Positions 54,728 through 63,803 of a stretch of 64,000 bases of DNA are shown here, piece by piece. Made by a program: the position numbers and the translations under genes. Origin of the DNA: CAWDMN01 sp963803155 (GTDB lineage: Bacteria; Acidobacteriota; Terriglobia; Versatilivoradales; Versatilivoraceae); the NCBI GenBank assembly GCA_963803155.1, contig CAWDMN010000081.1, positions 1-64,000 on the forward strand, read 5' to 3'. The notes beneath the pieces are model-generated. The model was not told the DNA's origin. It worked only from the letters and a program-made list of their open reading frames with translations, and did no database searches. How positions within the stretch are numbered: the stretch's first letter is position 1; every line of letters begins with the position of its first letter.

Positions 54728-55885
54728 ATGAATCCTATGAAAATTGGCATTACCTGTTATCCCACGTATGGCGGTAGTGGCGTGGTCGCCACCGAAATGG
54801 GCAAAGAACTGGCACACCGGGGCCACGAAATTCATTTCATCAGCTCATCCATGCCCATCAAGTTGAACAACCTCGGCGAACGGATTCACTTTCACGAAGT
54901 GGAGATGCTCGATTATCCAGTTTTTGAACATGCTCCTTATGCGTTGGCCCTGGCCACCAAGATGGCGGATGTAACACTCCGATACAACCTGGACCTTCTG
55001 CATGTTCATTATGCCATTCCCCATTCCGTCAGCGCCTACCTGGCTAAACAGATGCTCCTCCCGCGCCGGCTCCCCATCATTACAACCCTGCATGGCACCG
55101 ATATCACCTTGGTGGGCAACGACCGCTCTTTCCTGCCCATCACCCGTTTTTCCATTGAAAAGAGTGATGGGGTCACCGCCGTTTCCAGCTTTTTGCGCGA
55201 TTTAACCTACCAGGAATTCGAGATCAAGCGCCCCATCGAAATGATTCCCAACTTCGTCAACTGTGACCACTTCGTCCGGAAACCCAATGCGGAATTGAAA
55301 AGCCATTTTGCGCCGCGCGACGAAAAAGTGCTGGTGCATATTTCCAACTTCCGCCCCGTCAAGCGGGTCACTGACGTGATCGATGCCTTCGACATGATCC
55401 GTCAGAAGACTGCCTCAGTCCTCTTAATGGTGGGGGATGGGCCGGAACGAGGCAATGCCGAATGGCGGGTTCGGCAAAAGAAGTTAGGGAAGGATGTTTT
55501 TTTTCTCGGCAAACGGGAAACCGTCACCGAGATCCTGGCAATATCTGACTTAATGCTCTTCCCCAGTGAGAATGAATCCTTTGGCCTGGTCGCCCTGGAG
55601 GCTATGGCTTGTGAAGTTCCCGTGGTGGCCTACAGGGTGGGAGGACTCCCGGAGGTGATCATCGACACTGTAGATGGTTACCTGGTCGATCCTCTTAATG
55701 TGCAAGCTATGGCGGACCGCGCCATTCAGCTTCTCAACGATGAAGCCCGGCTGCGGGCCATGGGCGCCCTGGCTCGCAAGAATGCGCGGAAGAAATATTG
55801 TGCCAACAAAATCATCCCCCGTTATGAAAAATATTATGAAGAGATTCTGCACCAAGTCCAAGGTGTTCATTCGGAAGTTGTGTAG
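54728..55885 (+). CDS. bshA: N-acetyl-alpha-D-glucosaminyl L-malate synthase
   Basis: GT4 glycosyltransferase (385 aa) joining UDP-GlcNAc and L-malate, first step of bacillithiol synthesis. MKIGITCYPTYGGSGVVATE at the start is the BshA hallmark, followed by HEIHFISSS, HVHYAIPHSVSAYLAKQ, TTLHGTDITLVG and the nucleotide-sugar block FPSENESFGLVALEAMACEVPV. Either ATG 54728 or 54737 can start. Together with bshB1 this indicates bacillithiol rather than glutathione as the low-molecular-weight thiol, linking to the DinB-type protein and the SUF and sulfate genes nearby. Confidence 0.95.
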   Translation: MNPMKIGITCYPTYGGSGVVATEMGKELAHRGHEIHFISSSMPIKLNNLGERIHFHEVEMLDYPVFEHAPYALALATKMADVTLRYNLDLLHVHYAIPHSVSAYLAKQMLLPRRLPIITTLHGTDITLVGNDRSFLPITRFSIEKSDGVTAVSSFLRDLTYQEFEIKRPIEMIPNFVNCDHFVRKPNAELKSHFAPRDEKVLVHISNFRPVKRVTDVIDAFDMIRQKTASVLLMVGDGPERGNAEWRVRQKKLGKDVFFLGKRETVTEILAISDLMLFPSENESFGLVALEAMACEVPVVAYRVGGLPEVIIDTVDGYLVDPLNVQAMADRAIQLLNDEARLRAMGALARKNARKKYCANKIIPRYEKYYEEILHQVQGVHSEVV

Positions 55886-56129
55886 GCAGTTGGTAGTTGA
55901 CAGTGGAAAGTAGACGGTAGACAGTGGACGGTGGGCAAAAAGCCGCGGACTTTTGGGAGTCGAACTCAAATCGAACGACAGGAATTCTGGTTTCTGATTT
56001 CTGAAATATGAATTCAGGATTTGGCAAGTCAAATAAATCGTTCCGCTCCCTGTCCTGGCAGCTGAAAGCTGATAGCTGACAGCTCAATGCTGATTACTTC
56101 TCAACGGCACTCGTCACTTATCACTAACC
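55886..56129. repeat. CAGT/AGCTGA-type simple repeat tract between bshA and the NYN gene
   Basis: TAGTTGACAGTGGAAAGTAGACGGTAGACAGTGGACGG-like units at 55889-55932 (short degenerate GACAGTGG/TAGACGG repeats) and AGCTGAAAGCTGATAGCTGACAGCTCAATGCTGA-like units at 56058-56092, then CACTCGTCACTTATCACTAACC. Same style as tracts at 43445 and 46083. Confidence 0.6.
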
Positions 56130-56576
56130 ATGTACCTTATCGATGGCAACAATCTGATCGGGCATACCAAGAGTATCTCGTATCATGATCCTCTGGCACG
56201 CCAAAAATTGTTGGACCGGCTGATGCCTTTCCTGGAAACCAAGAGGCACAAGGCCACCGTGGTGTTTGATGGACCTTCTCAGCCTTTGCGAAAGAATCAT
56301 TGGATCCAGTTGGTTTTTGCCGGGTATCTCAGCAAGGCGGATGACCGTATCCGTCAACTGGTGGAAAAAGCCAAATCTCCGCGGGAAATATGCGTGGTCA
56401 GTTCCGACAATCCTGTATACAGTTATGCCCGGACCTGTGGTGCCCAGGCATTAAAATGTCATGAATTCAATCGACTGTTCCATGAGTCGGAAAACCAGAC
56501 TGCCTCGGCAGAGAACAGAGAAATTCCCGTAGGGGATATTAAAAAGTGGTTGCGGTATTTTGGTGAAGACGAGTGA
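56130..56576 (+). CDS. NYN-domain (YacP-like) putative RNase
   Basis: 148 aa. A PIN-like nuclease fold with Asp residues in the order expected: LIDGNNLIG (N-terminal), TVVFDGPSQP, SKADDRIRQLVEKA and VVSSDNPVYSYARTCGA, then a C-terminal helix KKWLRYFGEDE. YacP/Rae1-type NYN proteins cleave mRNA, in Bacillus at the ribosome. The gene is alone after the repeat tract; function by family only. Confidence 0.85.
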   Translation: MYLIDGNNLIGHTKSISYHDPLARQKLLDRLMPFLETKRHKATVVFDGPSQPLRKNHWIQLVFAGYLSKADDRIRQLVEKAKSPREICVVSSDNPVYSYARTCGAQALKCHEFNRLFHESENQTASAENREIPVGDIKKWLRYFGEDE

Positions 56577-56983
56577 ATAATCCCTTCAGGGCTGGATCAA
56601 ACCCGATTATCTAGCGAGACTTCGTCTCGGACTATAGGGACTTGCTAATTCCAATGAGCTTTCATGATGAGTCTGTTGCTTCGATCCACCACAGGGAGTC
56701 CATCCCCTGATTTCGCTCATCCTTCGACAGGCTCAGGATGAGCGGCATTCCAACCTCCGCTCGTACTGAGCTTGTCGAAGTGCGAGCGGGAACCTGTATG
56801 ATGAGTTTATACTTCAAATCAATCGTGGATGGATTAGTCTCATCTTGAACGCTCCTTGGAATAAGTCCCATCCCAAAACTTGACTCAAGATCGTCGACTC
56901 TTGCAGCTCAAGCAAACGAGGAAGCACCATTTCAAAAAGGTGTAAGGTCCCATCGATTGCGGATTCCCACGCCAAGGAAAGGA
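56577..56983. other. Gene-free region with two tandem hairpins
   Basis: Between convergent NYN and sufT genes. Two adjacent palindromes: GCTCATCCT/AGGATGAGC (56715-56743, perfect 9 bp) and CCGCTCGTAC/GTGCGAGCGG (56757-56789, 9 of 10). Both loops contain TTCGACAGGCTC or GAGCTTGTCGAA, inverse versions of the same phrase, a widespread dispersed repeat type. They may serve as a two-way transcription end. Confidence 0.65.
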
Positions 56984-57325
56984 TCAGTAAAAGAGTCCGA
57001 GTTGGAGCCGGGCCGCTTCCGTCATTTTGCCAGGGTCCCAGGACGGTTCCCAGACTACTTCCACCCTCGCGGAATTCACTTCTGGAATTTCCCCCACCTT
57101 GAACTCCACTTCGGGTGGAAGAGTCTCCGCCACGGGGCAAGAGGGAGATGTGAGCGTCATGCGAATGGTGACATTCAAGGCAGGGTCTACCTCAATCCCA
57201 TAGACGAGGCCGAGCTCATAAATATTCACGGGAATCTCAGGATCGTAACAAGTCTGAAGCACCTGGATGACTTTTGCCTGAAGGGTCCCGCTTTGATTGG
57301 TTTTCGTTTCTGTTTCCATGTTCAT
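56984..57325 (-). CDS. sufT: SufT-like DUF59 (MIP18-family) protein
   Basis: 113 aa. DUF59 signature: LQTCYDPEIPVNIYELGLVYG, RMTLTSPSCPVAETLPPEVE with the conserved Cys, and VEVVWEPSWDPGKMTEAARLQLG. SufT helps maturation of Fe-S proteins, mainly under high Fe-S demand. Starts 9 bp after the sufU stop at ATG 57325, so it closes the suf operon. Confidence 0.93.
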   Translation of the reverse strand: MNMETETKTNQSGTLQAKVIQVLQTCYDPEIPVNIYELGLVYGIEVDPALNVTIRMTLTSPSCPVAETLPPEVEFKVGEIPEVNSARVEVVWEPSWDPGKMTEAARLQLGLFY

Positions 57326-57334
57326 AATGCCGCT

Positions 57335-57787
57335 TCACTCCGTTTTTGCAGGCTCCTGTTTTTTCTCCAAGGCAGCTTTAAGAGTGTGCCAGACCAAGGT
57401 GGCGCATTTGACGCGCACGGGAAATTCCCGGACTCCCATAAAGGCCGCCAGCCGGTCCAAGCCCGGCACGCCTTCCGGATTCTGGAGTTTTCCGGTCACC
57501 AGGTCGTGGAAGCCCTCGAAGAGAATCTTCGCTTCCTCAACCGTCTTCCCCTTCACCGCCACAGTGAGCATCGAAGCGGATGAGGTTGAAATAGCGCAGC
57601 CGGTCCCTTCGAAGCCGATGTCGATGACCCGCCCGCCTTCCACGTCCAGATAAAGCGAAACTTTGTCGCCGCAAAGTGGATTGTATCCCTTGGCCTCATG
57701 TGTCACTTTTTCAATTTTGTGATGGTTGCGGGGCCGCTTGGTGTGATCGAGAATGATCTCCTGGTAGAGATCGCGCGTATCGTACAT
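57335..57787 (-). CDS. sufU: SufU-type Fe-S assembly / sulfur-transfer protein
   Basis: 150 aa from ATG 57787 (the frame opens at 57859). SufU form of the U-type fold: YNPLCGDKVSLYL with first Cys and Asp, GFEGTGCAISTSSASML with the second Cys, and RVKCATLVWHTLKAAL with the third Cys; the ~18-residue insertion typical of SufU versus IscU is present. In characterised SufU these residues bind zinc and accept persulfide from SufS. Between sufS and sufT. Confidence 0.94.
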   Translation of the reverse strand: MYDTRDLYQEIILDHTKRPRNHHKIEKVTHEAKGYNPLCGDKVSLYLDVEGGRVIDIGFEGTGCAISTSSASMLTVAVKGKTVEEAKILFEGFHDLVTGKLQNPEGVPGLDRLAAFMGVREFPVRVKCATLVWHTLKAALEKKQEPAKTE

Positions 57788-57903
57788 AAATGAAACCTTT
57801 TCCCATAAATTTTCCAGCGGAGCTCCATCCCGGATTATAAACTCCTCAAGAGGTGACAACTCAGCTTCGCCACAAAAGTCCCGTCTTTTCCAACTTCAGC
57901 AGG

Positions 57904-59172
57904 CTACTGAAAAATCTCACGAACTTTCGCAAGTCCGGCCATCAATCGATCCACTTCTTCAAAGGTATTATAGAAAGCGAATGAGGCCCGCGCCGTGGCT
58001 GGCAAGCCCAGCCGATCCATGACCGGTTGGGCGCAATGATGCCCGGTCCTTATGGCAATCCCTTCCTGATCCAGGATAGTGCCGATGTCGTGTGGATGAA
58101 TTCCATCCAAAACGAAAGAGACTACCCCCGCCTTGTGTTGCGCTTTGCCGATGATCCGTAACCCGTCAATTTTCCCGAAAGCCTCGGTCGCATATGCCAA
58201 GAGATCCTGTTCGTGCAAAGCTGCATCTTCAAATCCAATTCCGGAAAGATAATCCAGTGCGGCGCCGAGTCCGATCACTCCCGAAATGTCCGGAGTTCCT
58301 GCTTCAAATTTGTGAGGGATTTCATTGTAAATGGTTTTTTCAAAACTGACCGATGCGATCATATCCCCGCCCCCTTGAAAAGGAGGCATGGATTCCAACA
58401 GCCGGGCTTTGCCATATAAAACGCCAATCCCCGTAGGGCCATAAATTTTATGTCCGGAAAAAGCGTAGAAATCACAACCCAGATTCTGAACATCCACCGG
58501 GAGGTGAGCTGCCGCCTGTGCTCCGTCGATCAGAACCGGGATACCGCGCTGGTGCGCCAATTCGATGATTTCCTCCACCGGGTTAATGGTGCCCAAGGCA
58601 TTGGACACATGAACCACCGACACCAGCCGGGTCTTGGGATTCAGCATTTTTTTGTATTCTTCCAACAAAAGCTCCCCGGCATCGGTCATGGGTATTACCC
58701 GCAGAACCGCGTCCTTCTCCTGACAAAGCATCTGCCAGGGTACAATATTGGAATGGTGTTCCATGGCGGAAATGATGATTTCATCGCCCGCCTTCAGGTT
58801 GGCGCGTCCATAAGTGGCAGCCACAAGATTGACCGCCTCCGTGGCCCCCCGCGTAAAGATGATTTCGCGGGCTTCAAGAGCTTTTAAAAAATGTTGAACT
58901 TTTGAACGGGCCCCTTCAAAGGCATCGGTTGCCCGCTGGCTCAAGAGATGGACTCCGCGGTGCACATTGGAATTGTCTTCCAAATAATAGCGCTGGATGG
59001 CCTCAATCACGGCCAAAGGCTTCTGCGTGGTGGCCGCGTTATCCAGGTATGTCAGCGGATGGTTCCGAATCATTTGTCGCAAAATCGGGAAGTCCCGGCG
59101 AATAGCACGGACGTCAAACCTGCCATGGGATCGGCCCTTCTCCGCCGCAACCAAATCGGTCACAATGTTCAT
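57904..59172 (-). CDS. sufS: Cysteine desulfurase SufS
   Basis: PLP enzyme (422 aa) that takes sulfur from cysteine for Fe-S assembly. Start ATG 59172 overlaps the sufD stop by 4 bp; the frame extends far into sufD but that part is not homologous. PLP lysine in FSGHKIYGPTGIGVLYG, catalytic Cys in RTGHHCAQPVMDRLG, and TRGATEAVNLVA, AMEHHSNIVPWQ and RASFAFYNTFEEVD are all group II (SufS) signatures. Works with SufU, whose gene follows 117 bp downstream. Confidence 0.96.
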   Translation of the reverse strand: MNIVTDLVAAEKGRSHGRFDVRAIRRDFPILRQMIRNHPLTYLDNAATTQKPLAVIEAIQRYYLEDNSNVHRGVHLLSQRATDAFEGARSKVQHFLKALEAREIIFTRGATEAVNLVAATYGRANLKAGDEIIISAMEHHSNIVPWQMLCQEKDAVLRVIPMTDAGELLLEEYKKMLNPKTRLVSVVHVSNALGTINPVEEIIELAHQRGIPVLIDGAQAAAHLPVDVQNLGCDFYAFSGHKIYGPTGIGVLYGKARLLESMPPFQGGGDMIASVSFEKTIYNEIPHKFEAGTPDISGVIGLGAALDYLSGIGFEDAALHEQDLLAYATEAFGKIDGLRIIGKAQHKAGVVSFVLDGIHPHDIGTILDQEGIAIRTGHHCAQPVMDRLGLPATARASFAFYNTFEEVDRLMAGLAKVREIFQ

Positions 59173-60509
59173 AATCCCTCCAAGGATTGCTGATCGGAGG
59201 CCAATTGCCGGAAAAGGTGATTCTCCAGTTCCGCGCGAATCGAGGGGATACTCAATCGGCTGGTAATGTCGCTCGCAAAAGCGTAAGTAAGCAGTTCCCG
59301 AGCTGCATCCAAACCGATGCCCCGCGACCGTAAATAGAAGATGACATCCGCATCGAGCTGCCCGATCGTCGCTCCATGCGTGCATTTCACATCGTCCGCA
59401 TAAATTTCCAGCTGTGGATTGGTATTGACTAGCGCTTCCTCGGAAAGAATCAAGTTCTTGTTGGTTTGCTTGGCGTCCGTTTTCTGCGCTCCCTGGCGGA
59501 CATAAATCCGACCATTAAAGACGGCCCGCGCCTGACCATCCAAAATCCCTTTGTAGAGTTCATGGCTGGAACAATGCGGTTGATTATGGTAAATCCGGGT
59601 GTGATTATCGGCTAAGCGCGATCCATCAACATAGTAAAAACCGTTCAGAGTTGCTTCCCCGCCTTCACCATCCAAAATGACGTTAAGGTCGTTCCGCGAG
59701 AATCCGCCTCCCAAGGTGATGGAGTGTGTCTTCAGGCGGGAATCCCGCGAGAGTTGGAATTGGAGAGTCGCCAGGTGGTATGCTTTCGTGCCTTCACGCT
59801 GCAATTTATAATGTTCAAGGTTGGCGTTTTCACCCAGCACTACTTCCGTCACAGCGTTGGTGAAATAGGTAGAATCCGCACCCCAATAGGTTTCAACTAT
59901 TTTCGCCTGGCTGGAATCTTCCAAAATTATGAGATTCCGCGGATGTGAGACCATGGGGAAGGAATCCGGACTGGAGACATGGATGATGGAAATCGGCTCT
60001 TCTATTACCACTCCCCGAGGGATGCTAATGAAGGCTCCATCCTCGATGAATGCTGTATTCAAAGCCGCAAAAGCATTTTCGGAAAGATCAATCCGCGCAC
60101 CCAAATGCCGTTCCATGGAATCCGGGGATTGCTTGAGCGCTAAAGAGAAGCTGCTGACGTGAATCATGCGGTTCAGTTTCCCCAGCAGGGAAAGTGATCT
60201 GGAAAATTTCCCGTTGATAAATACCAGGTGACACCCGGCCCAATCACCCAGCAAATCCTGACGAGGCGTCAAGGAATCACCCCAATCCGTCTTATCGCTA
60301 GCGCTTTCAAAATTTGTCCGGATCAAGGGAGCAGGGTTAGTGAAGCGCCATTCCTCCTCATGGACGGAAGGAAATCCTCTCCGTTCAAAAAAATCCAGCC
60401 CCTTTTGCCGGAGAGACTGGAGCCAACCGGGCTGTTTTTTTCCCGAGCGTTTTTGAAAATCTTCATATTGGGAAAAATAGATCTCTTTTTCCGTGCAGAT
60501 TTCAATCAT
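59169..60509 (-). CDS. sufD: Fe-S cluster assembly protein SufD
   Basis: 446 aa from ATG 60509; TTG 60587 is possible but would add 26 non-homologous residues. N-terminal helical part with RRGFPSVHEEEWRFTN, then the right-handed beta-helix core (EDSSQAKIVETYWG, GENANLEHYKLQREG, HSITLGGGFSRNDLNV, DGQARAVFNGRIYVRQGAQKTDAKQTNKNL) and C-terminal KCTHGATIGQLDADVIFYLRSRG. The conserved His of SufD is in KCTHGATIG. Builds the SufBC2D scaffold. Confidence 0.95.
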   Translation of the reverse strand: MIEICTEKEIYFSQYEDFQKRSGKKQPGWLQSLRQKGLDFFERRGFPSVHEEEWRFTNPAPLIRTNFESASDKTDWGDSLTPRQDLLGDWAGCHLVFINGKFSRSLSLLGKLNRMIHVSSFSLALKQSPDSMERHLGARIDLSENAFAALNTAFIEDGAFISIPRGVVIEEPISIIHVSSPDSFPMVSHPRNLIILEDSSQAKIVETYWGADSTYFTNAVTEVVLGENANLEHYKLQREGTKAYHLATLQFQLSRDSRLKTHSITLGGGFSRNDLNVILDGEGGEATLNGFYYVDGSRLADNHTRIYHNQPHCSSHELYKGILDGQARAVFNGRIYVRQGAQKTDAKQTNKNLILSEEALVNTNPQLEIYADDVKCTHGATIGQLDADVIFYLRSRGIGLDAARELLTYAFASDITSRLSIPSIRAELENHLFRQLASDQQSLEGL

Positions 60510-60668
60510 ATTGGTTTTGTTCCCTGCTTCCAGCCCGATCGTCTTCGGGCCAATTTTGTGAAATTCATTGCGATTCCCCCGGCGCAATTTCCAGAAGGAG
60601 ACTCAATCTCCAAATCAATCCAAACGACCGGTTCGGCGAACCGCCCTGCCGGTTGGCGCAGGTCCCCC

Positions 60669-61433
60669 TCAGTAAGCCGGAACGGATTCCCGCGATTCTT
60701 CAAGCCATCCGTAACCCTTTTCTTCCAACTCCAAGGCAAGTTCCTTCCCTCCCGACTTCACAATATGTCCGGCCGAGAGGACATGGACAAAATCCGGCAC
60801 GATGTAATTCAAAAGCCGCTGGTAGTGGGTGATGACGATGACTGCCCGGTGATCTGCATGCAGCGAGGTGACGCCATTGGCGACAATTTTCAGCGCATCG
60901 ATGTCCAGGCCGGAATCCGTCTCGTCCAAAATGGCGAGTTTAGGATCGAGCACGGCCATTTGAAAAATTTCGTTTCGCTTTTTTTCTCCACCAGAAAACC
61001 CCTCATTTACATGGCGGTTCAATAGGCTTTCATCCATTCCCACCAGCTTCATTTTCTCACGCACCAGTTTGAGAAAATCAATGGCATCCAGTTCCTCGAT
61101 CCCACGGTATTTGCGGATTGCATTTAAAGCCGCCCGCAGGAAATAAGTGTTATTCACGCCTGGGATTTCCACGGGATATTGAAATGCCATGAATAATCCT
61201 TCCCTGGCCCGGTCTTCTGGAGAGAGTTCAATCAAGTTTTTCCCTTCAAAGATAATTTCCCCTTGGGTGACTTCGTATAGATCACGTCCAGCCAGCACAT
61301 TGGAAAGAGTGCTTTTGCCGGATCCATTAGGACCCATGATGGCGTGAATTTCTCCGGCATTCACCTTGAGGTTGATGCCTCGCAAAATTTCTTTATTACC
61401 GATTCTGGCATGCAGATTCTTGATTTCAAGCAT
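60669..61433 (-). CDS. sufC: Fe-S assembly ATPase SufC
   Basis: 254 aa from ATG 61433, which has GGAG nine bases upstream (ATG 61439 is too near that site). ABC ATPase: Walker A GPNGSGKSTLSN, Q-loop FMAFQYPVEIPGV, signature GFSGGEKKRNEI, Walker B AILDETDSGLDIDALK, and VITHYQRLLNYI. ATP binding drives SufB-SufD rearrangement. Downstream of sufB across a 270-bp gap. Confidence 0.96.
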   Translation of the reverse strand: MLEIKNLHARIGNKEILRGINLKVNAGEIHAIMGPNGSGKSTLSNVLAGRDLYEVTQGEIIFEGKNLIELSPEDRAREGLFMAFQYPVEIPGVNNTYFLRAALNAIRKYRGIEELDAIDFLKLVREKMKLVGMDESLLNRHVNEGFSGGEKKRNEIFQMAVLDPKLAILDETDSGLDIDALKIVANGVTSLHADHRAVIVITHYQRLLNYIVPDFVHVLSAGHIVKSGGKELALELEEKGYGWLEESRESVPAY

Positions 61434-61701
61434 TGTCATTGTCTCCAAAGTAAAGCTCCGCTGATGAGTGGATGGTGAATAGTGAATAGTGGTGAATCAG
61501 AATTGTGTAGTTGGCCGTGGATGGAGGATTATTGTGCTTCTCAAAAGGAAGTCACTACCCTCAATTCTTCCAACTGATCCGGACTCTCTGCCGACATGCA
61601 TAATATTTCAACTCACTCTGTTCCACGCCTATTCATATACTACATTTCCTTTTTCACTATCCACTATCCACTTGTACTTCACTACTCTCAACCCATTCCA
61701 C
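61434..61701. repeat. Gap between sufB and sufC with simple repeat arms
   Basis: GATGGTGAATAGTGAATAGTGGTGAA (about 61466-61491, here described not quoted further) and the inverse TTCACTATCCACTATCCACTT (about 61651-61673) can pair, bringing the sufB stop and sufC start together. Same style as tracts at 43445, 46083 and 55886. Confidence 0.65.
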
Positions 61702-63150
61702 CTACCCTACGCTTCCCTCCAAGCTGACTCCCAACAATTTTTGAGCTTCCACCGCAAATTCCATGGGCAATTCGCGGAACACTTCCTTGCAGAATCCGTT
61801 TACAATCATGGATACTGCGTCCTCCGTGGAGATGCCGCGTTGTTTACAATAGAAAATCTGGTCTTCCCCAATCTTGGAAGTGGAAGCCTCATGCTCCATC
61901 TGTGCGGTGCTGTTCCGGATCTCAATATAGGGAAAGGTATGGGCGCCACATTTGTCCCCGATCAATAAAGAATCACATTGGGAATAGTTCCTGGCTCCCG
62001 TCGCGTTTTTCAGCACCTTCACCATTCCTCGATAGGTGTTCTGTCCGTGGCCGGCGGAAATGCCCTTGGAAACAATGGTGCTGCGCGTGTTTTTTCCAAT
62101 ATGGATCATTTTGGTCCCGGTATCGGCCTGCTGATAATTGTTGGTTAAAGCCACCGAGTAAAATTCGCCAACGGAATTATCCCCAATGAGAATGCAGCTT
62201 GGGTACTTCCAGGTAATCGCGGATCCGGTTTCAACTTGAGTCCAGGAAATCTTGGAATTTACACCCAGGCACTTCCCCCGCTTGGTAACGAAGTTGTAAA
62301 TTCCACCTTTCCCTTCCTTGTCTCCCGGGTACCAGTTTTGTACCGTGGAATATTTGATCTGGGCATTGTCGTGCGCGATTAGTTCCACGACGGCGGCGTG
62401 GAGTTGGTTTTCATCACGTTTGGGCGCCGTGCATCCTTCCAGGTAACTGACATACGCACCTTCGTCAGCCACAATCAGGGTCCGCTCAAATTGCCCCGTG
62501 GCGGCTGCGTTGATTCGGAAATAGGTGGAAAGCTCCATCGGACAACGGACGCCTGGGGGAATGTAGCAAAAAGAGCCGTCACTGAATACGGCTGAATTCA
62601 AACTGGCAAAGAAATTGTCGGTGAAGGGGACGACTGAACCCAGATATTTTTGAATCAGTTCGGGATAATGCTGGACTGCTTCGGAAAATGAACAAAAAAT
62701 GATGCCGAGCTCGCCCAATTTCTCCTTAAAGGTGGTCGCCACGGAGACACTGTCGAATACCGCATCCACCGCAATTCCCGCCAAAAGCTCCCGCTCTCTT
62801 AAGGGAATCCCGAGTTTTTCATAAGTATCGAGAAGTTGCGGATCCACGTCCTCCAGGCTTTTGGATTTATTCTGAGCCGTTTTGGGGGCGGAATAATAAA
62901 TGATGTTCTGATAATCAATCGGGGGATATTGAACCTTGGCCCACTCAGGGTCTTTCATGGTGAGCCAGTGACGATACGCCTTTAATCTCCATTCCAACAG
63001 AAAAGGGGGCTCCTTTTTTTTCTCTGAAATTAAGCGGACGATATCCTCATTCAAACCGCGCGGAACTGCCTCTGATTCGATTTCAGTGACAAATCCATAT
63101 TTATAGTCTTGACCTACCAATTCTTCAATGGTGTTGGTCGAAGTTGACAT
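61702..63150 (-). CDS. sufB: Fe-S cluster assembly protein SufB
   Basis: 482 aa from ATG 63150 with GGGGGA upstream. Scaffold protein that builds the nascent cluster with SufC and SufD. Conserved blocks: EWRLKAYRHWLTM, VPFTDNFFASLNSAVFSDGS, YIPPGVRCPMELSTYFRINA, YLEGCTAPKRDENQLHAA, GICSAGHGQNTYRG-like ISAGHGQNTYRG and CDSLLIGDKCGAHTFPYIE with conserved Cys, plus STSKIGEDQIFYCKQRGI. First structural gene of the operon, behind the Rrf2 regulator by about 105 bp. Confidence 0.96.
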   Translation of the reverse strand: MSTSTNTIEELVGQDYKYGFVTEIESEAVPRGLNEDIVRLISEKKKEPPFLLEWRLKAYRHWLTMKDPEWAKVQYPPIDYQNIIYYSAPKTAQNKSKSLEDVDPQLLDTYEKLGIPLRERELLAGIAVDAVFDSVSVATTFKEKLGELGIIFCSFSEAVQHYPELIQKYLGSVVPFTDNFFASLNSAVFSDGSFCYIPPGVRCPMELSTYFRINAAATGQFERTLIVADEGAYVSYLEGCTAPKRDENQLHAAVVELIAHDNAQIKYSTVQNWYPGDKEGKGGIYNFVTKRGKCLGVNSKISWTQVETGSAITWKYPSCILIGDNSVGEFYSVALTNNYQQADTGTKMIHIGKNTRSTIVSKGISAGHGQNTYRGMVKVLKNATGARNYSQCDSLLIGDKCGAHTFPYIEIRNSTAQMEHEASTSKIGEDQIFYCKQRGISTEDAVSMIVNGFCKEVFRELPMEFAVEAQKLLGVSLEGSVG

Positions 63151-63255
63151 TTTATCCCCCAAGGCCCAAATTTAATTTCCGTGAGTTGTTTACCACAAGC
63201 TCGAATCCCTTTTTACCGCTCACGCCTCCAACTTTGCGGGCAGGGCGCAAGCCCA

Positions 63256-63756
63256 TTATTTCTGGAGGGGCAATAAGGAGCCCGTCCCTTCGGGAACTCC
63301 CGCATTCGCGATCATTGTTTTTTCCTTCACCGGCATCTTCCGCTGCGTCAGCCATTGATTGCTCATCTCCGCAATGGTGGTCTTTTTCAGCATGGCAATG
63401 ACGTTGTCATTCAAGCGCTGCAAGGGTGTCTTGACCGTGCACTGTTCAAACTGGAGACAAAAACCTTGTTTGGGAACGCAGTGAGTGAGAGAAAAAGGTC
63501 CTTCCAACGCTTCCACCACCTCCGCCACCGTAATTGATTCGGCAGGCAACGCAAGCGTATAGCCGCCATTGGTTCCGTAGAGCGGGCTTAGGAAACCCTT
63601 TTGAGCCATTTTTTGAAGAATTTTGGCCATCAGTTCAGAAGGCACATTGTAGCGTTCGGCTATTTCTCGGGCTTTCCAGGAGGGCTTCTCTGAATGTCCG
63701 GCCAAATGCATCAGGGCAATCAGCCCGTAATCCACTTTTTTTGACAACTTCAACAT
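63256..63756 (-). CDS. Rrf2-family Fe-S regulator (IscR/SufR-like)
   Basis: 166 aa. KLSKKVDYGLIALMHLA and the recognition helix region ERYNVPSELMAKILQKMAQ form the Rrf2 winged helix. The C-terminal half has THCVPKQGFCLQFEQC, a C-x5-C-x5-C spacing identical to the [2Fe-2S] site of IscR. That strongly suggests Fe-S sensing. It is the first gene of the suf locus, and its own promoter overlaps a perfect inverted repeat, consistent with autorepression when Fe-S is sufficient. Confidence 0.93.
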   Translation of the reverse strand: MLKLSKKVDYGLIALMHLAGHSEKPSWKAREIAERYNVPSELMAKILQKMAQKGFLSPLYGTNGGYTLALPAESITVAEVVEALEGPFSLTHCVPKQGFCLQFEQCTVKTPLQRLNDNVIAMLKKTTIAEMSNQWLTQRKMPVKEKTMIANAGVPEGTGSLLPLQK

Positions 63757-63773
63757 ACGCAGCCCCCCTTTTC

Positions 63774-63802
63774 AAATAGGCGACCAATACAGTCGCCTAT
63801 TT
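63774..63802 (-). promoter_or_regulatory. Perfect inverted-repeat operator before rrf2-suf
   Basis: AAATAGGCGAC (63774-63784), 7-nt spacer, GTCGCCTATTT (63792-63802): 11 of 11 bases pair. It lies 18-46 bp before the regulator ATG and overlaps the predicted transcription start. Size and symmetry fit an Rrf2-dimer site. Confidence 0.8.
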
Positions 63803-63803
63803 A

